Positions 40,696-49,984 of a DNA stretch of 64,000 bases are shown here, piece by piece (position 1 is the stretch's first letter; every line of letters starts with the position of its first letter). The position numbers and the translations under genes are program-made. The DNA is from VRUE01 sp963728365. GTDB lineage: Bacteria > Actinomycetota > Thermoleophilia > Solirubrobacterales > 70-9. The stretch spans positions 1,612,001 through 1,676,000 of the forward strand of contig CAVSJI010000001.1 in the NCBI GenBank assembly GCA_963728365.1. The letters run 5' to 3'. Under the pieces are notes generated by a model that was given only the letters and a program-made list of their open reading frames with translations, was not told where the DNA came from and did no database searches.

Positions 40696-41768
40696 GCGGG
40701 CGTGGCCGTCCAGCGCTCGAGGTTCTGCTCGTGCATCTCGGTGAGGATGTCCTCGATGCCGTAGCGCAGGCTCCACTCGGGGTAGTCGGCTTCGAAGGGG
40801 GCGACGTCGGAGATCCACCAGCGGTGGTCGCCGATTCGAGGCTCCTCGCCCATCTCCCATTGCAGCTCGCGACCGGCGATCCGCTCGCAGACGTCGATCG
40901 CCTCGAGCATCGAGCAGTTGCTGAAGCGCCCGCCGCCGATGTTGTAGACGGCCGCGGGCCGCGGGGCGCGGCGGTAGGCGTCGAAGGCGGCGATCAGGTC
41001 GGCGCTGTGGATGTTGTCGCGAACCTGCTTGCCCGCGTAGCCGAAGACCGTGTACGGGATGCCGGTGACCGTGCACTTCATCAGGTAGGCGAGGAAGCCG
41101 TGCAGCTTGGCGCCGGCGTGCTGGGGGCCGGTCAGGCAGCCGCCGCGGAAGGCAACCGTTGGCATCTCGAAGTAGCGGCCGTACTCCTGGACGAGCAGAT
41201 CTGCTGCCGCCTTGGAGACGCCGAAGAGCGAGTGGGTCGAGGAGTCGATCGACATCGAAGTGTCGATTCCCTTATGGAAGGGGTGGGACTCGGGCAGCTC
41301 GAGCCGCTTGTCGAGCTCCTCCAGCGGCAGCCGGTTGGGCGTGTCGCCGTAGACCTTGTTGGTCGAGCAGAAGATGAAGGGCGCCTCGGGGCAGTGCGCA
41401 CGGGCCGCCTCGAGCAGATTGAGGGTGCCGTTGGCGTTGACGCCGAAGTCAGTCTGCGGCTCGCTCGCCGCCCAGTCGTGCGAGGGCTGCGCGGCGGTGT
41501 GGACGACCACCCCGATCTGGCCGGCGTGCTCGCGGAAGGTCCGCTTCACCGCCTCGGCGTCGCGAATGTCGGCGTTCTCCCAGCGGAACTCGGCGGGGTG
41601 GGCCGCGACCAGCCGGTCGGTGATGTGCGAGGTGGAGGACTCGGGGCCGAAGAAGCGCGCCCGCATGTCGTTCTCGATGCCAACGACGTCGAAGCCCTCG
41701 CGCACGAAGTGCTCGACCGCCTCGGAGCCGATCAGCCCTCCGGAACCCGTGATGATCGCAACCGGCAT
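40692..41768 (-). CDS. NAD-dependent epimerase (CDP-paratose 2-epimerase-like)
   Basis: 358 residues, ATG 41768. VAIITGSGGLIGSEAVEHF is the Rossmann loop. HTAAQPSHDWA, FCSTNKVYGD and SLFGVSKAAADLLVQEYGRY (the catalytic region, with Phe where many relatives have Tyr, as I recall for this subgroup) follow, then RGGCLTGPQHAGAKLHGF and GKQVRDNIHSADL. These are hallmarks of the tyvelose-epimerase-like group. The exact sugar is uncertain. It overlaps the GT2-methyltransferase by four bases. Confidence 0.87.
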   Translation of the reverse strand: MPVAIITGSGGLIGSEAVEHFVREGFDVVGIENDMRARFFGPESSTSHITDRLVAAHPAEFRWENADIRDAEAVKRTFREHAGQIGVVVHTAAQPSHDWAASEPQTDFGVNANGTLNLLEAARAHCPEAPFIFCSTNKVYGDTPNRLPLEELDKRLELPESHPFHKGIDTSMSIDSSTHSLFGVSKAAADLLVQEYGRYFEMPTVAFRGGCLTGPQHAGAKLHGFLAYLMKCTVTGIPYTVFGYAGKQVRDNIHSADLIAAFDAYRRAPRPAAVYNIGGGRFSNCSMLEAIDVCERIAGRELQWEMGEEPRIGDHRWWISDVAPFEADYPEWSLRYGIEDILTEMHEQNLERWTATPA

Positions 41769-41772
41769 TCGC

Positions 41773-42864
41773 CTATCTCCCGTTCTCCGCCGCAGCGGCG
41801 ATGTTCAAGGCCTGGGCGATCCGGTCCTCGTCCGCGGCGATCCACGCGTGGATGTCGGTGAGGACCTGCTCGGCGCTGCGCCGGGGGCGCCACTCGTCCA
41901 GGCCAAAGAGCTTTTCGCAGTCGGAAAGGTATATCGGCACGTCCCCCGTGCGCGTCTCCGGCACCGGCTCGATCGGCACCTCGTTGCCGGTCAGCCGCCG
42001 GCAGACCTCGGTCGTCTCCAGCAGCGAGAGGCTGCACTCGCGCCCGCCGCCGACGTTGACCGTGCGGCCGTCCCATGAGGCGGGGTCGAGCAGCTGGCGC
42101 TCGACCAGGTCGACGAGGTCCTCGACGTGGAGCAGGTCACGCACCTGCTTGCCGGTGCCGCCGTAGCCGATGTACTTGAGCGGGTTGCCGAAGTGGTGGG
42201 CGAGCATCCAGTGGGTGAATACCCCCTGGTCGACCTTGCCCATCTGCCAGGGGCCGGCGATCACGCCGCAGCGGTCGATCACAGCCGGTACCCCCAACCC
42301 GGCCCGGTACTCCTCGATCAAGAGCTCGGCAGCGAGCTTGGTCGCGCCGTAGAGGGTGCGGGCGCCATCCAGGGGGAAGCTCTCGGAGATGCCCGCCGGA
42401 GAGACCCCCGGCACGTCCTGCTCGGCAGCGAGCTCGAAGCGGGTCGGCGCCTCCTCCAGTCGCAGCTCGAGCTGCGGCACCACGGGGTACACCCGGCTGG
42501 TCGAGAGGAAGACGACGAAGGCGCCGTCGCGCCGCGCCAGCTCGAGGCAGTTGTAGGCGCCGGTCAGGTTGGTGTGCACGAGGTAACCGGTGTCGCCGTC
42601 GACGCCGCTCATCACGGAGGGCTCGGCCGAGCACTCGATCAGCGCCGAGATCCCGCCGACAGCCACGAGGTCGTCCGGCTCGCGCACGTCACCCTTGACG
42701 AACTCGACCCCGGCCTGCTCGAGCCGCGGCAGGTTGAGCTCGGAGCCGCGCCGGTAGAGGTTGTCGAGCGCGACGATCTCCCAGTCCGGGTGGCGGCCGG
42801 CCAGCGAGACGGCCAGGTTCGAGCCGACGAAGCCCGCCCCGCCGGTGATCAGCACCCGGTTCAT
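41773..42864 (-). CDS. NAD-dependent epimerase/dehydratase
   Basis: 363 residues, ATG 42864. RVLITGGAGFVGSNLAVSLA, ALDNLYRRGSELNL, VVFLSTSRVYPV, TLYGATKLAAELLIEEY (catalytic Tyr-Lys), then VIAGPWQMGKVDQGVF and GTGKQVRDLLHVEDLV. It is an extended SDR related to the next gene, so the two probably act in sequence on one nucleotide sugar. It ends four bases before the next start. The substrate is not deducible from the sequence. Confidence 0.87.
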   Translation of the reverse strand: MNRVLITGGAGFVGSNLAVSLAGRHPDWEIVALDNLYRRGSELNLPRLEQAGVEFVKGDVREPDDLVAVGGISALIECSAEPSVMSGVDGDTGYLVHTNLTGAYNCLELARRDGAFVVFLSTSRVYPVVPQLELRLEEAPTRFELAAEQDVPGVSPAGISESFPLDGARTLYGATKLAAELLIEEYRAGLGVPAVIDRCGVIAGPWQMGKVDQGVFTHWMLAHHFGNPLKYIGYGGTGKQVRDLLHVEDLVDLVERQLLDPASWDGRTVNVGGGRECSLSLLETTEVCRRLTGNEVPIEPVPETRTGDVPIYLSDCEKLFGLDEWRPRRSAEQVLTDIHAWIAADEDRIAQALNIAAAAENGR

Positions 42865-42892
42865 CGGTCCAATCCTTTCCGATTCGTCGTCA

Positions 42893-44287
42893 TCAGGGCG
42901 AGGCAGGCCGCTTGGGAGCGAAAGAGGAGACCTGCTCGCAGGGTATCTGGACGCCGAAGGGTGCCGGCGCGGTCGCGATCCCGGCGATTTCTTCGTGCTT
43001 GGCGAGGCACTTCACGGCGGCGGAGCGCAGGGCGTCGTCCCAGGGAGGGGCGCCGCGGTGGTCGGGGCTGCTCATGTCGAAGGAGGTGACCACGGCAAGC
43101 ATCAACACCCCGACCGCCCCGGCCACCGCCAGAGTGCTGCCGCGGCCTGAGCGCCGGCGCAGGGCGCCGTCTAGCAGCACGACGCCGGCGCTGAGCAGCA
43201 GCAGCGCCGGCACCATCACGTAGCGGCTGGCGGTGCCGCCCGAGGTGCCTGGGGACCAGAAGATGCTGGGGCCGACGGTGCGCTGGTAGACGGAGACGAA
43301 GAACATCACGGTCGAGATCGGAATCGCGAGCGCCGCGAACCAACGCGCGCTCGGGCGCGAGCGGACGATCCCGACGACAAGCCCGGCGACGACCGCGACG
43401 CAGAGCGTGATCAGGAAGGCCCACCCCCACTGCTCCCAGAGGTTTCCGCCGAGCCGCTGGCCAAAGACCCCGGCGTCGAGGACGCGCTGCACATAGGCGG
43501 TCCAGATGTGCGAGCTCCACAGCGGCGCCCCCTGTTCCTGGCCGAGCACGACCGGGATCTGCACCACCGCGCCGAGGCCGTACCCGCCCAGCAACACGCC
43601 GTCGCGGGCATCGCGAACCGACAGCGCCCGCAAGGCGGCCACCGGGAGGAAGAACCAGACCCCGGGAGTGCTGATTCCCGTGGCGAGCAGGAAGAGACCG
43701 CCGGCAAGCGCCCCGGCGAGGGTCCGCGGCCGCCAGAACAGCAGCCAGAAGCTGCCGATAAGCATGTACCAGGGCGCGTAGGCGGCGGAGACGAGCGTCT
43801 CCTGGCCGGCGGTCGCGGCGAATACCGTCGCGAGGGCGAGGGCGCCGCGCAGGTAACGGTCGCGGATGTGGCCGGCGCCGGCAACCCAGACCGCGAACCC
43901 GCTGAGCGCCGCAAGCAGCGCCGAGAGGATCGAGATCGCCGCCGGCGCGTAACGCAGCGGGACCAGCGTCGCCACCTCGGCGATCAGGTGGGGGACGACG
44001 ACCAGGTAACCGGCGTATGGCGCGAAGATCGCGTGAAAGAACCCCTCGGTGAGCGCCGCCTGCAGGTAGATCGGGCCGTCCTCGGCCCAGACGGTGTTGA
44101 GCGAATCCGACCAGCCAAGGCGCAGGAGGTCGAGGATCGCGGCGATCACGAGCAGCGCGACGACGATGATCGCTGCCTCCCCCCGGCCGAGGCCGAGACC
44201 TTCGTCCGAGACCCTTGGGAAGAGCGAGCTATCGAGCTTGGAGCGCAGGCTGCGCAGGCGCGCGGTCTTCGTCGACGGCGGGGTCAT
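42893..44287 (-). CDS. Polytopic membrane protein of the glycan operon
   Basis: 464 residues from ATG 44287, overlapping the preceding gene by 59 bp. About ten hydrophobic helices are visible (AAIIVVALLVIAAILDLLRL, then WYMLIGSFWLLFW and VMVPALLLLSAGVVLL), with an external loop NTVWAEDGPIYLQAALTEG after the first helix. Acidic residues there fit a GT-C fold. The soluble C-terminus has Cys residues (VKCLAKHEEIAG, IPCEQV) that could form a disulfide outside. It could also be a flippase or polymerase; I cannot decide. Confidence 0.68.
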   Translation of the reverse strand: MTPPSTKTARLRSLRSKLDSSLFPRVSDEGLGLGRGEAAIIVVALLVIAAILDLLRLGWSDSLNTVWAEDGPIYLQAALTEGFFHAIFAPYAGYLVVVPHLIAEVATLVPLRYAPAAISILSALLAALSGFAVWVAGAGHIRDRYLRGALALATVFAATAGQETLVSAAYAPWYMLIGSFWLLFWRPRTLAGALAGGLFLLATGISTPGVWFFLPVAALRALSVRDARDGVLLGGYGLGAVVQIPVVLGQEQGAPLWSSHIWTAYVQRVLDAGVFGQRLGGNLWEQWGWAFLITLCVAVVAGLVVGIVRSRPSARWFAALAIPISTVMFFVSVYQRTVGPSIFWSPGTSGGTASRYVMVPALLLLSAGVVLLDGALRRRSGRGSTLAVAGAVGVLMLAVVTSFDMSSPDHRGAPPWDDALRSAAVKCLAKHEEIAGIATAPAPFGVQIPCEQVSSFAPKRPASP

Positions 44288-45980
44288 CCGGCGGCACCCT
44301 ATTGGTGCCGCCGAACGCCACGAAGACAAAGGCCGCCAAGGCGACGAAGGCGAGCACAGCGGCGATCGGCGAGTAGCTCGTGCCGGGGTCCGGTTCAAGC
44401 GAAGGCGTGTAGAGCAACAGAACCATCAGCACGTTGATGCCGACCAGCCACGCGGCAAAGCGCGGGAAGCAGGAACGCAGGCCGGCGACGCAGCCGACCA
44501 GCCCGAGCAGCGGCACCGCGAGGCTGCCGACATGAATCGTCGTGCGCGACTCCGGCGTGCCGAACAGCAGCAGGCCCCAGCAGACACAGGCGACGACGAA
44601 GAAGATGAAGCAGAGCAGAGCGAAGCGCCACTCGTCCCGGTCGCGATCGATCCGGCGCAGCCAGGCGACGATCATCGCCAGGGGCGCGATCAGCAGGATG
44701 CCGAGAAAGGGCAGCAGCGAGAAGAAGCGCAGGCCGCGCACCTTCGCGGCGGCGGTGCCCGGCTTGCCTTCGTCGAGCGCGTCGATCGCCGCTTCGTATT
44801 CCTGCTTGCCACGCGGCCAGCCGATCATTTCGCCGAAGTTTTCCTCCTTCAGGTCGACCGCTCCGTCAAATCCGACTTCGCTGTAGCCGTCCTCGATCGC
44901 TTTCAGCGTTCCTTTCGAGTCGATTTCGGTGTCGCCCCCAAGCTGCCACTTGATCAGGCGGTTGCCGGGCGGGTCGGCATAGTGTTGGTAGGCCATCCAA
45001 GGACCCATCAGGACGAGGCCGCCGAGGATCGCGGCACCGATCCAGCGCCAGCTCGGCAGCCCGCGCCAGAAGGCGAGCAGGACGAGGGGGATGACGCCGA
45101 AGATGCTCGAGCCGTGCGAAAGCATCGCCAGGGCAAGCAGGGCGCCGACCAGTGCCGCGACGCGCGGGTCGCGGCGGTTTTGCTCCCAGGCCGGTGAGAT
45201 CAGGATCGCGAAGGCCGCCAGCACGAAGGCAGCGGCGATCAGCTTCGGCCAGACGAAGAAGCCGTGAACCAATGCGATGTCGCTGACCATCGCCGCGACG
45301 ATCGCCAGCGCCCGGGTCCGCGGCCGCACTCGCGCAGCCAGCAGGACCGCCCACATCGCGACGATCCAGAGCGCCTGCACGATCACCGCGAGGATCTCGT
45401 AGTGAAGCCCCTGCGGGCTGTTGAGGAAGCCGCGCTCGGCGAGCACGTAGCCGATCTGCAGCGGCGGACGGTCGCTGGAGAGCCAGCCGCCGGGATAAAC
45501 CGGCAGCGGGTGACTGTGGCCGTTTGCGGCGAACTGTTCGGCGAAATAGCGCGGCATGTCGTTGTCTGAGGGCAGTTGCGAGGAGAAGCGGAACGAGGAC
45601 ATCGTCACGGCGTTGTCGGTTCCGCCGTGCAGAAAGCCGAGGAAGACGACGAAGAAGCTGCCCGCGATCCAGAGCAGCAGCGGCGTTCGCAGCCGGCGCA
45701 GCACGTCGCCGTCCAGGCCCTCGCGCCAGCACCAGACGATCAGCAGGGCCGAGCCGAAGAAGAGGAAGAAGTCCCAGGTCTGGCCGACCAGCGGGTCGGC
45801 GTAGTAGGCGAAGAAGGCGACCATCGCCGTCGCCCCGGAGCCAACCAGGCCGACTCCCAGCAACAGGGGCACGTCCCTGACCCCGCGCCTCAAGGCGTAG
45901 AGGGTGGCGGCGATGCCGGGGGCGCCGATCAGGATCAGGTGGGCGACGAGGCCCGCGAGCAGCTCACCGTTGGCCTTCAC
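44229..45980 (-). CDS. Polytopic membrane protein, GT-C-like
   Basis: 583 residues, GTG 45980 in a GTGA overlap with the GT2 stop. Twelve or more membrane helices; a long first external segment holds LPSDNDMPRYFAEQFAANGH and WLSSDRPPLQIGYVLAERG, acidic and aromatic residues as in GT-C enzymes and O-antigen polymerase-like proteins. A second soluble insert (about 350-430: GDTEIDSKGTLKAIEDGYSE and on) is unusual. The exact function is unknown; context implies glycan assembly outside the membrane. Confidence 0.7.
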   Translation of the reverse strand: MKANGELLAGLVAHLILIGAPGIAATLYALRRGVRDVPLLLGVGLVGSGATAMVAFFAYYADPLVGQTWDFFLFFGSALLIVWCWREGLDGDVLRRLRTPLLLWIAGSFFVVFLGFLHGGTDNAVTMSSFRFSSQLPSDNDMPRYFAEQFAANGHSHPLPVYPGGWLSSDRPPLQIGYVLAERGFLNSPQGLHYEILAVIVQALWIVAMWAVLLAARVRPRTRALAIVAAMVSDIALVHGFFVWPKLIAAAFVLAAFAILISPAWEQNRRDPRVAALVGALLALAMLSHGSSIFGVIPLVLLAFWRGLPSWRWIGAAILGGLVLMGPWMAYQHYADPPGNRLIKWQLGGDTEIDSKGTLKAIEDGYSEVGFDGAVDLKEENFGEMIGWPRGKQEYEAAIDALDEGKPGTAAAKVRGLRFFSLLPFLGILLIAPLAMIVAWLRRIDRDRDEWRFALLCFIFFVVACVCWGLLLFGTPESRTTIHVGSLAVPLLGLVGCVAGLRSCFPRFAAWLVGINVLMVLLLYTPSLEPDPGTSYSPIAAVLAFVALAAFVFVAFGGTNRVPPDDPAVDEDRAPAQPALQAR

Positions 45981-46912
45981 GACTCAGGGCTCAGCTCCTC
46001 GATGTTGGCGAGCGAGACGGCGCGGGTCTGCGAGAAGAGGACGAAGAGGCTGACGAAGTTGCCGAGCGCCACAAGCGAAACGATCAGCGCCCCGAGCGCG
46101 ATGTAGCTGGTCCAGCCGGGGATCGAGGAGGACGTGAAGATCTTCAGGCAGACGACAACCAGCGCTAGCGCCGCGCCGAAGACGCCGAAGAAGACGAAGG
46201 CGCCGAGGGCGCGGATCGCGATCCGGTCGGTGAACGGCATCAGCATCCGCAGGCCGTGCATCGCGAGCTTGCCGTAGGTCATCTTCGAGCGGCCCTCGTA
46301 ACGCTCGCCGCGCTCGCAGGGCACGTAGGCGATCGGCAGGTCGAGCGCGAGGATCGCCGAGGAGTAGGAGAGGTCGAAGGTCGGGTGTAGCAGCGCCCGC
46401 CGCGCCGTCGCGCCGGTCATCGCGGCGAAGTTGCCGGAGCGCACCGTGGTCCCGGTCAGCGTCCGGAAGAGCAGGCGGAAGCCGCGGTAGAAGAGCTTGA
46501 AGCTGAGCGACTCGCGTCGCTTGGTGCGCAGGGCGAGGACCACCGGGGCCGGCGGCGACGCCGACTCCAGGGCCTCGAGCAGCCGCGGCAGATCCTTGGG
46601 CTGGTCCTCGCCGTCGGCATCGAGGGTGACCACCGCGTCGTCGTCCTCGATCTGGGGCAGCGTCTTGCGCAGCGCGTAGACGATCGCCCGCTGGTGGCCG
46701 AGGTTGAACGGCGGCCGCAAAATCGCCACGTCGTCCAACGCGTCCAGCTCGGCGACCTCCGGGTCCTGCCCGGCGGTGTCGTCGATGAAGACGAAGCGCA
46801 CGGGGCCGGGGGGTGCCGCGTCAGACCCGGCAAGAACCTCGAGCAGGCGCTCGCGCAGGATGCGGAAGGAGCGCGTGTCGCGGTAGACGGGGGTGAAGAT
46901 CCAGGTGCTCAC
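45977..46912 (-). CDS. Membrane-anchored family 2 glycosyltransferase
   Basis: 311 residues from GTG 46912. The GT2 domain (about 1-230) has STWIFTPVYRDTRSFRILRE, FVFIDDTAGQDPEV, NLGHQRAIVYALRKTL and the metal motif VTLDADGEDQPKDLPRLLE. Two C-terminal membrane helices (ALGAFVFFGVFGAALALVVV and YIALGALIVSLVALGNFVSL) fit polyprenyl-phosphate hexosyltransferases of the GtrB/Dpm1 type. It would supply lipid-linked sugar to the neighbouring GT-C-like proteins. Confidence 0.85.
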   Translation of the reverse strand: MSTWIFTPVYRDTRSFRILRERLLEVLAGSDAAPPGPVRFVFIDDTAGQDPEVAELDALDDVAILRPPFNLGHQRAIVYALRKTLPQIEDDDAVVTLDADGEDQPKDLPRLLEALESASPPAPVVLALRTKRRESLSFKLFYRGFRLLFRTLTGTTVRSGNFAAMTGATARRALLHPTFDLSYSSAILALDLPIAYVPCERGERYEGRSKMTYGKLAMHGLRMLMPFTDRIAIRALGAFVFFGVFGAALALVVVCLKIFTSSSIPGWTSYIALGALIVSLVALGNFVSLFVLFSQTRAVSLANIEELSPES

Positions 46913-46925
46913 GAGCGAGCCATTC

Positions 46926-48827
46926 TCACGAGTGGCCCGGCGCCGGGGCGTCGCGCCGCAGCAGCGCGTAGTCGCCGATCTTGACGATCGGGACGAAACC
47001 ACGGTGGAGATAGGCGATCAGCGGCCCGCGCGGAATCTTGCCGTTTCCCCAGCCGGCGGCGAGCGGGACGTTCTTCAGCAGGCAGAGACTCGAGATCGAG
47101 CGCGTGTCGTCGATCACGCGACGCTGGTGGGCGTCGTCGAAGAGGGTCGGCCATCCGGTCGCGGTATACCCGGTGGGCGGTTCCTCTTCAGCCCACAGGT
47201 AGAAGCTGTCCATACCGGGCAGCATCACCAGGGATTCGCAGTTGTCGCGGATCGCGGCGGTCACCTGCTGGTAGAGGGCGGCTTCCTCGGGATTGACGTG
47301 GATGTCTTCCGCGCCAGGGAGCCCCAGCGAGACCTGCCCGTCGTAGGCCGCCGGGGAGTCGCGCAGCGGTTCGCGCAGGGTCGAGTTGCCGACGAACCAG
47401 AGCAGGGCGAAGGCGAGCACCGCCCCGAACCCGGCGAGCGCCCGGCGCTCGCCGGCGTCGCCGACCGAGGAGGCGAGGCCGCGGACACCGCCCGCGACGC
47501 AGATCGCCCCCACCGGGATCAGCAGGACCACGGACCAGAGCGTCTGGCTGCCCGCCACCGGATAGGCGTGCAGCGCCTGCAGCACGGCCAGCAGCGGCAG
47601 CAGCAGGCGGGCGAAGGCGGTATCGGCCCGCTCGCCGGGAAAGGGCCCGATCAGCGCCACCCAGGCGAAGGGGACGAAGCTGAGCTGGAAGCCGGGGAGA
47701 GCGCCGGGGTCGAAGGGCAGCGCTTTGCCGGTCACCGAGAGCGCCATGAAGACCCCCACCCCGATGCTGAACATCGAGGTGGCCGCCAGCCAGGCCCCTC
47801 CCGCGGCACCGCCCGCGCGGCGCCGGGTCCCGTACCAGTAGGCAGCGGCGGAGGCGAGCGCCAGCAGGTCGAACGAGTAGAGCCGCCGCGAGAGCTGCAT
47901 AGGGATCGTGAAGGCGCCGGCCTGCCGCAGCGGCTGGCGGATCACCCCGTCGAGCAGGCCGCTGACACTGGTTCCGGCGCCAACGATCGCCACGCAGACG
48001 ACGATCGCCATCACGACGAAGCCGCCGACCAGCCAAGCGAGCTCCTCGTCGTCGCGCTGCTCGGGCTCCCGTGCCCGCAGGGCGATCACCACGGCGAGCG
48101 CCGCCGCCGCTACGTGCAGGGCGTAGTGCCGTGCCCAGCCTTCACCTAGATCGCTGCGCATCAACGCAAACGGGATGACGACAAAGCCGACCTCAGTCAG
48201 CGGCCGCAGCCAGCGCAGGGCTTGCAGCCGCGGATAGCTGACCACGCAGGCGAGGACGACCGAGGCGATCGCGAAGAGGCCGAGGTTGATCTTGACCAGG
48301 AAGAGCGCCGCCAGCCCGGCGCCCAGGGCCGCCATCGCGTAGGGCGCGGGACGGGCGCGAACCAGGGCGGCGATCACGATCAGCGCCGCCAGCAGTAGGC
48401 AGATGATCCCGCCGGGGTGCATCGACTCGTTGGCGAGCACATACAGGGCGGAGAAGGTGAGCATCTGGGCGGCGAGGCCGAGGAGCGCGCTGGCCGTGAT
48501 CCGTGCCGTCGCCAAACCGAACACGAGGCTGGAGACGACCCAGGCGGCCATCGTCGCCGTGCGCCCGGAGTCGTGGGTGACGGCGATGCCGAGGGCTGAG
48601 AAGATGCCGCCCCAGAACTCGTAGTAGAAGGGGCCGTACTGGGTGAAGACGCGGTCGTAGAGATGTCCGTGGTTGACGAACCCCTTGAGGGCGGTGAGCA
48701 TGTAACCCTCGTCGTCGTAGCTGGCGAAGCCGCTGAACATCCGCGGGTGGGCGATCAGCACGGTCGCCACCGTCACCGCTGCGAAGGCCAGCGCCGCCAG
48801 CGCCAGCCGGGTCGTGCGTGCGCTCAC
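46926..48827 (-). CDS. Polytopic membrane protein, GT-C-like
   Basis: 633 residues from GTG 48827, with AGAGG just upstream and three bases after the preceding stop. The first helix LALAALAFAAVTVATVLIA is followed by SGFASYDDEGYMLTALKGFV, whose Asp-Asp-Glu in the first external loop is typical for GT-C enzymes. About twelve helices follow, then a soluble C-terminal domain (about 520-633). It probably adds a sugar to the exported glycan; the acceptor is unknown. Confidence 0.72.
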   Translation of the reverse strand: MSARTTRLALAALAFAAVTVATVLIAHPRMFSGFASYDDEGYMLTALKGFVNHGHLYDRVFTQYGPFYYEFWGGIFSALGIAVTHDSGRTATMAAWVVSSLVFGLATARITASALLGLAAQMLTFSALYVLANESMHPGGIICLLLAALIVIAALVRARPAPYAMAALGAGLAALFLVKINLGLFAIASVVLACVVSYPRLQALRWLRPLTEVGFVVIPFALMRSDLGEGWARHYALHVAAAALAVVIALRAREPEQRDDEELAWLVGGFVVMAIVVCVAIVGAGTSVSGLLDGVIRQPLRQAGAFTIPMQLSRRLYSFDLLALASAAAYWYGTRRRAGGAAGGAWLAATSMFSIGVGVFMALSVTGKALPFDPGALPGFQLSFVPFAWVALIGPFPGERADTAFARLLLPLLAVLQALHAYPVAGSQTLWSVVLLIPVGAICVAGGVRGLASSVGDAGERRALAGFGAVLAFALLWFVGNSTLREPLRDSPAAYDGQVSLGLPGAEDIHVNPEEAALYQQVTAAIRDNCESLVMLPGMDSFYLWAEEEPPTGYTATGWPTLFDDAHQRRVIDDTRSISSLCLLKNVPLAAGWGNGKIPRGPLIAYLHRGFVPIVKIGDYALLRRDAPAPGHS

Positions 48828-48829
48828 CT

Positions 48830-49912
48830 CTACGGCCGCACGCGCCCGCGGGTGATGCCGACGAACGCCTTCCAGGCGGGCTTCGGCTTGAAGCCGGCGC
48901 CGGCGCGGAAGAGGCCGACCGAGTCGCAGAAGCTGCATTCGGTGTAGTCGGGGTTGTCCTTCCAGGAGTACCAGTAGGCGCTCTTTAGGTTGAGCTTGCG
49001 GCGCTGGGCGATCAGGAAGCGGTAGGCCTTGCGCAGTTCGCGCGCCTGGCCGGCGATGCCCTGCTCGAAGGCGACGACGCTGGAGTCGTTCTGGGAGCCC
49101 CAGCCCATCTCGGTGACGTAGAGGCCGGCGCCGCGGTCGTGGTTGCGGACGACGACTTCGCGCATGTCCTCGACCAGCGCTTCGAGGTCGTCGACATGGA
49201 AGGCATAGGGATGCAGGGCGACGCCGTCGAAGTCGGCCTTGATCCCCCGCACGCGGTAGAGCGCCTGCAGGAACCGGGCCGCGGGCATGCCCTTCCTGCC
49301 GCCCTCGTCGGGCTTGCCGAAGAGGCCGCTGAGGATCAGCTTGGCCCCCGGGTCCGCCGCCTTGACCGCGCCGTGGGCGATCGTCAGGGTCTGGGCGTAA
49401 TGGCTCGGCGAGACCGGGAAGGCGAAGTAGAAGAAGTTGGCCTCGTTCCAGATCTGCCAGGCGCGGATCGACCGCTGCGGCAGGCCTCGGTGTTCGCGCC
49501 AGAACCGGCCCCCCGGCCCGTAGCGCTCGACCGCGGCTTCGACGAACCCCTTCCAGGCGCGCTTCTCGTGAGCGTTCTCGACCGGCAAAGTCGTCGCCTT
49601 GGCCAGCCAGGACGGCGTCGAGTAGAGGAAGGGCAGCACGGTCATGCCGTGGCGGGCCGCCACTTCGACCACCGGGTCGGTGCTGCTCCAGTCATATGCC
49701 CCGCTCGGCGAGGGCTGGATCGCCGCCCAGGTGAACGGCGTGCGGATGCTGCCGATCCCGCCGGCCTTCATGTAGGAGGCGTCGACTTCGCTCAGCGGGG
49801 TCTGCGGCGCGATGCCGAAGAAGGAGCGCGGCAGCGCCTGCGCAGCGGCCGGCGCGAGCAGGGCGGCGGCGAGGGCCAGCAGCAGGGCGGTGGTCTTGGC
49901 GAGCTTCGGCAA
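48830..49912 (-). CDS. Secreted glycoside-hydrolase-like protein (GH39/GH-A clan)
   Basis: 360 residues, TTG 49912. A clear signal peptide (KTTALLLALAAALLAPAAA, cut after AQA) precedes a TIM-barrel. IRAWQIWNEANFFYFAF carries the acid/base Glu (with Ala where Pro is more usual) and GLYVTEMGWGSQND the nucleophile Glu. It lacks the repeats found in the related protein at 33014. As the first gene of the leftward eight-gene operon it may trim or release the glycan built by the membrane enzymes behind it. The substrate is unknown. Confidence 0.83.
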   Translation of the reverse strand: MPKLAKTTALLLALAAALLAPAAAQALPRSFFGIAPQTPLSEVDASYMKAGGIGSIRTPFTWAAIQPSPSGAYDWSSTDPVVEVAARHGMTVLPFLYSTPSWLAKATTLPVENAHEKRAWKGFVEAAVERYGPGGRFWREHRGLPQRSIRAWQIWNEANFFYFAFPVSPSHYAQTLTIAHGAVKAADPGAKLILSGLFGKPDEGGRKGMPAARFLQALYRVRGIKADFDGVALHPYAFHVDDLEALVEDMREVVVRNHDRGAGLYVTEMGWGSQNDSSVVAFEQGIAGQARELRKAYRFLIAQRRKLNLKSAYWYSWKDNPDYTECSFCDSVGLFRAGAGFKPKPAWKAFVGITRGRVRP

Positions 49913-49984
49913 GGGCGCGTGGTGACGACGGTGCGTGTGGGCTACTTCCTAACACGCCGGGACGACGTTTGTGGCGTCAGCACG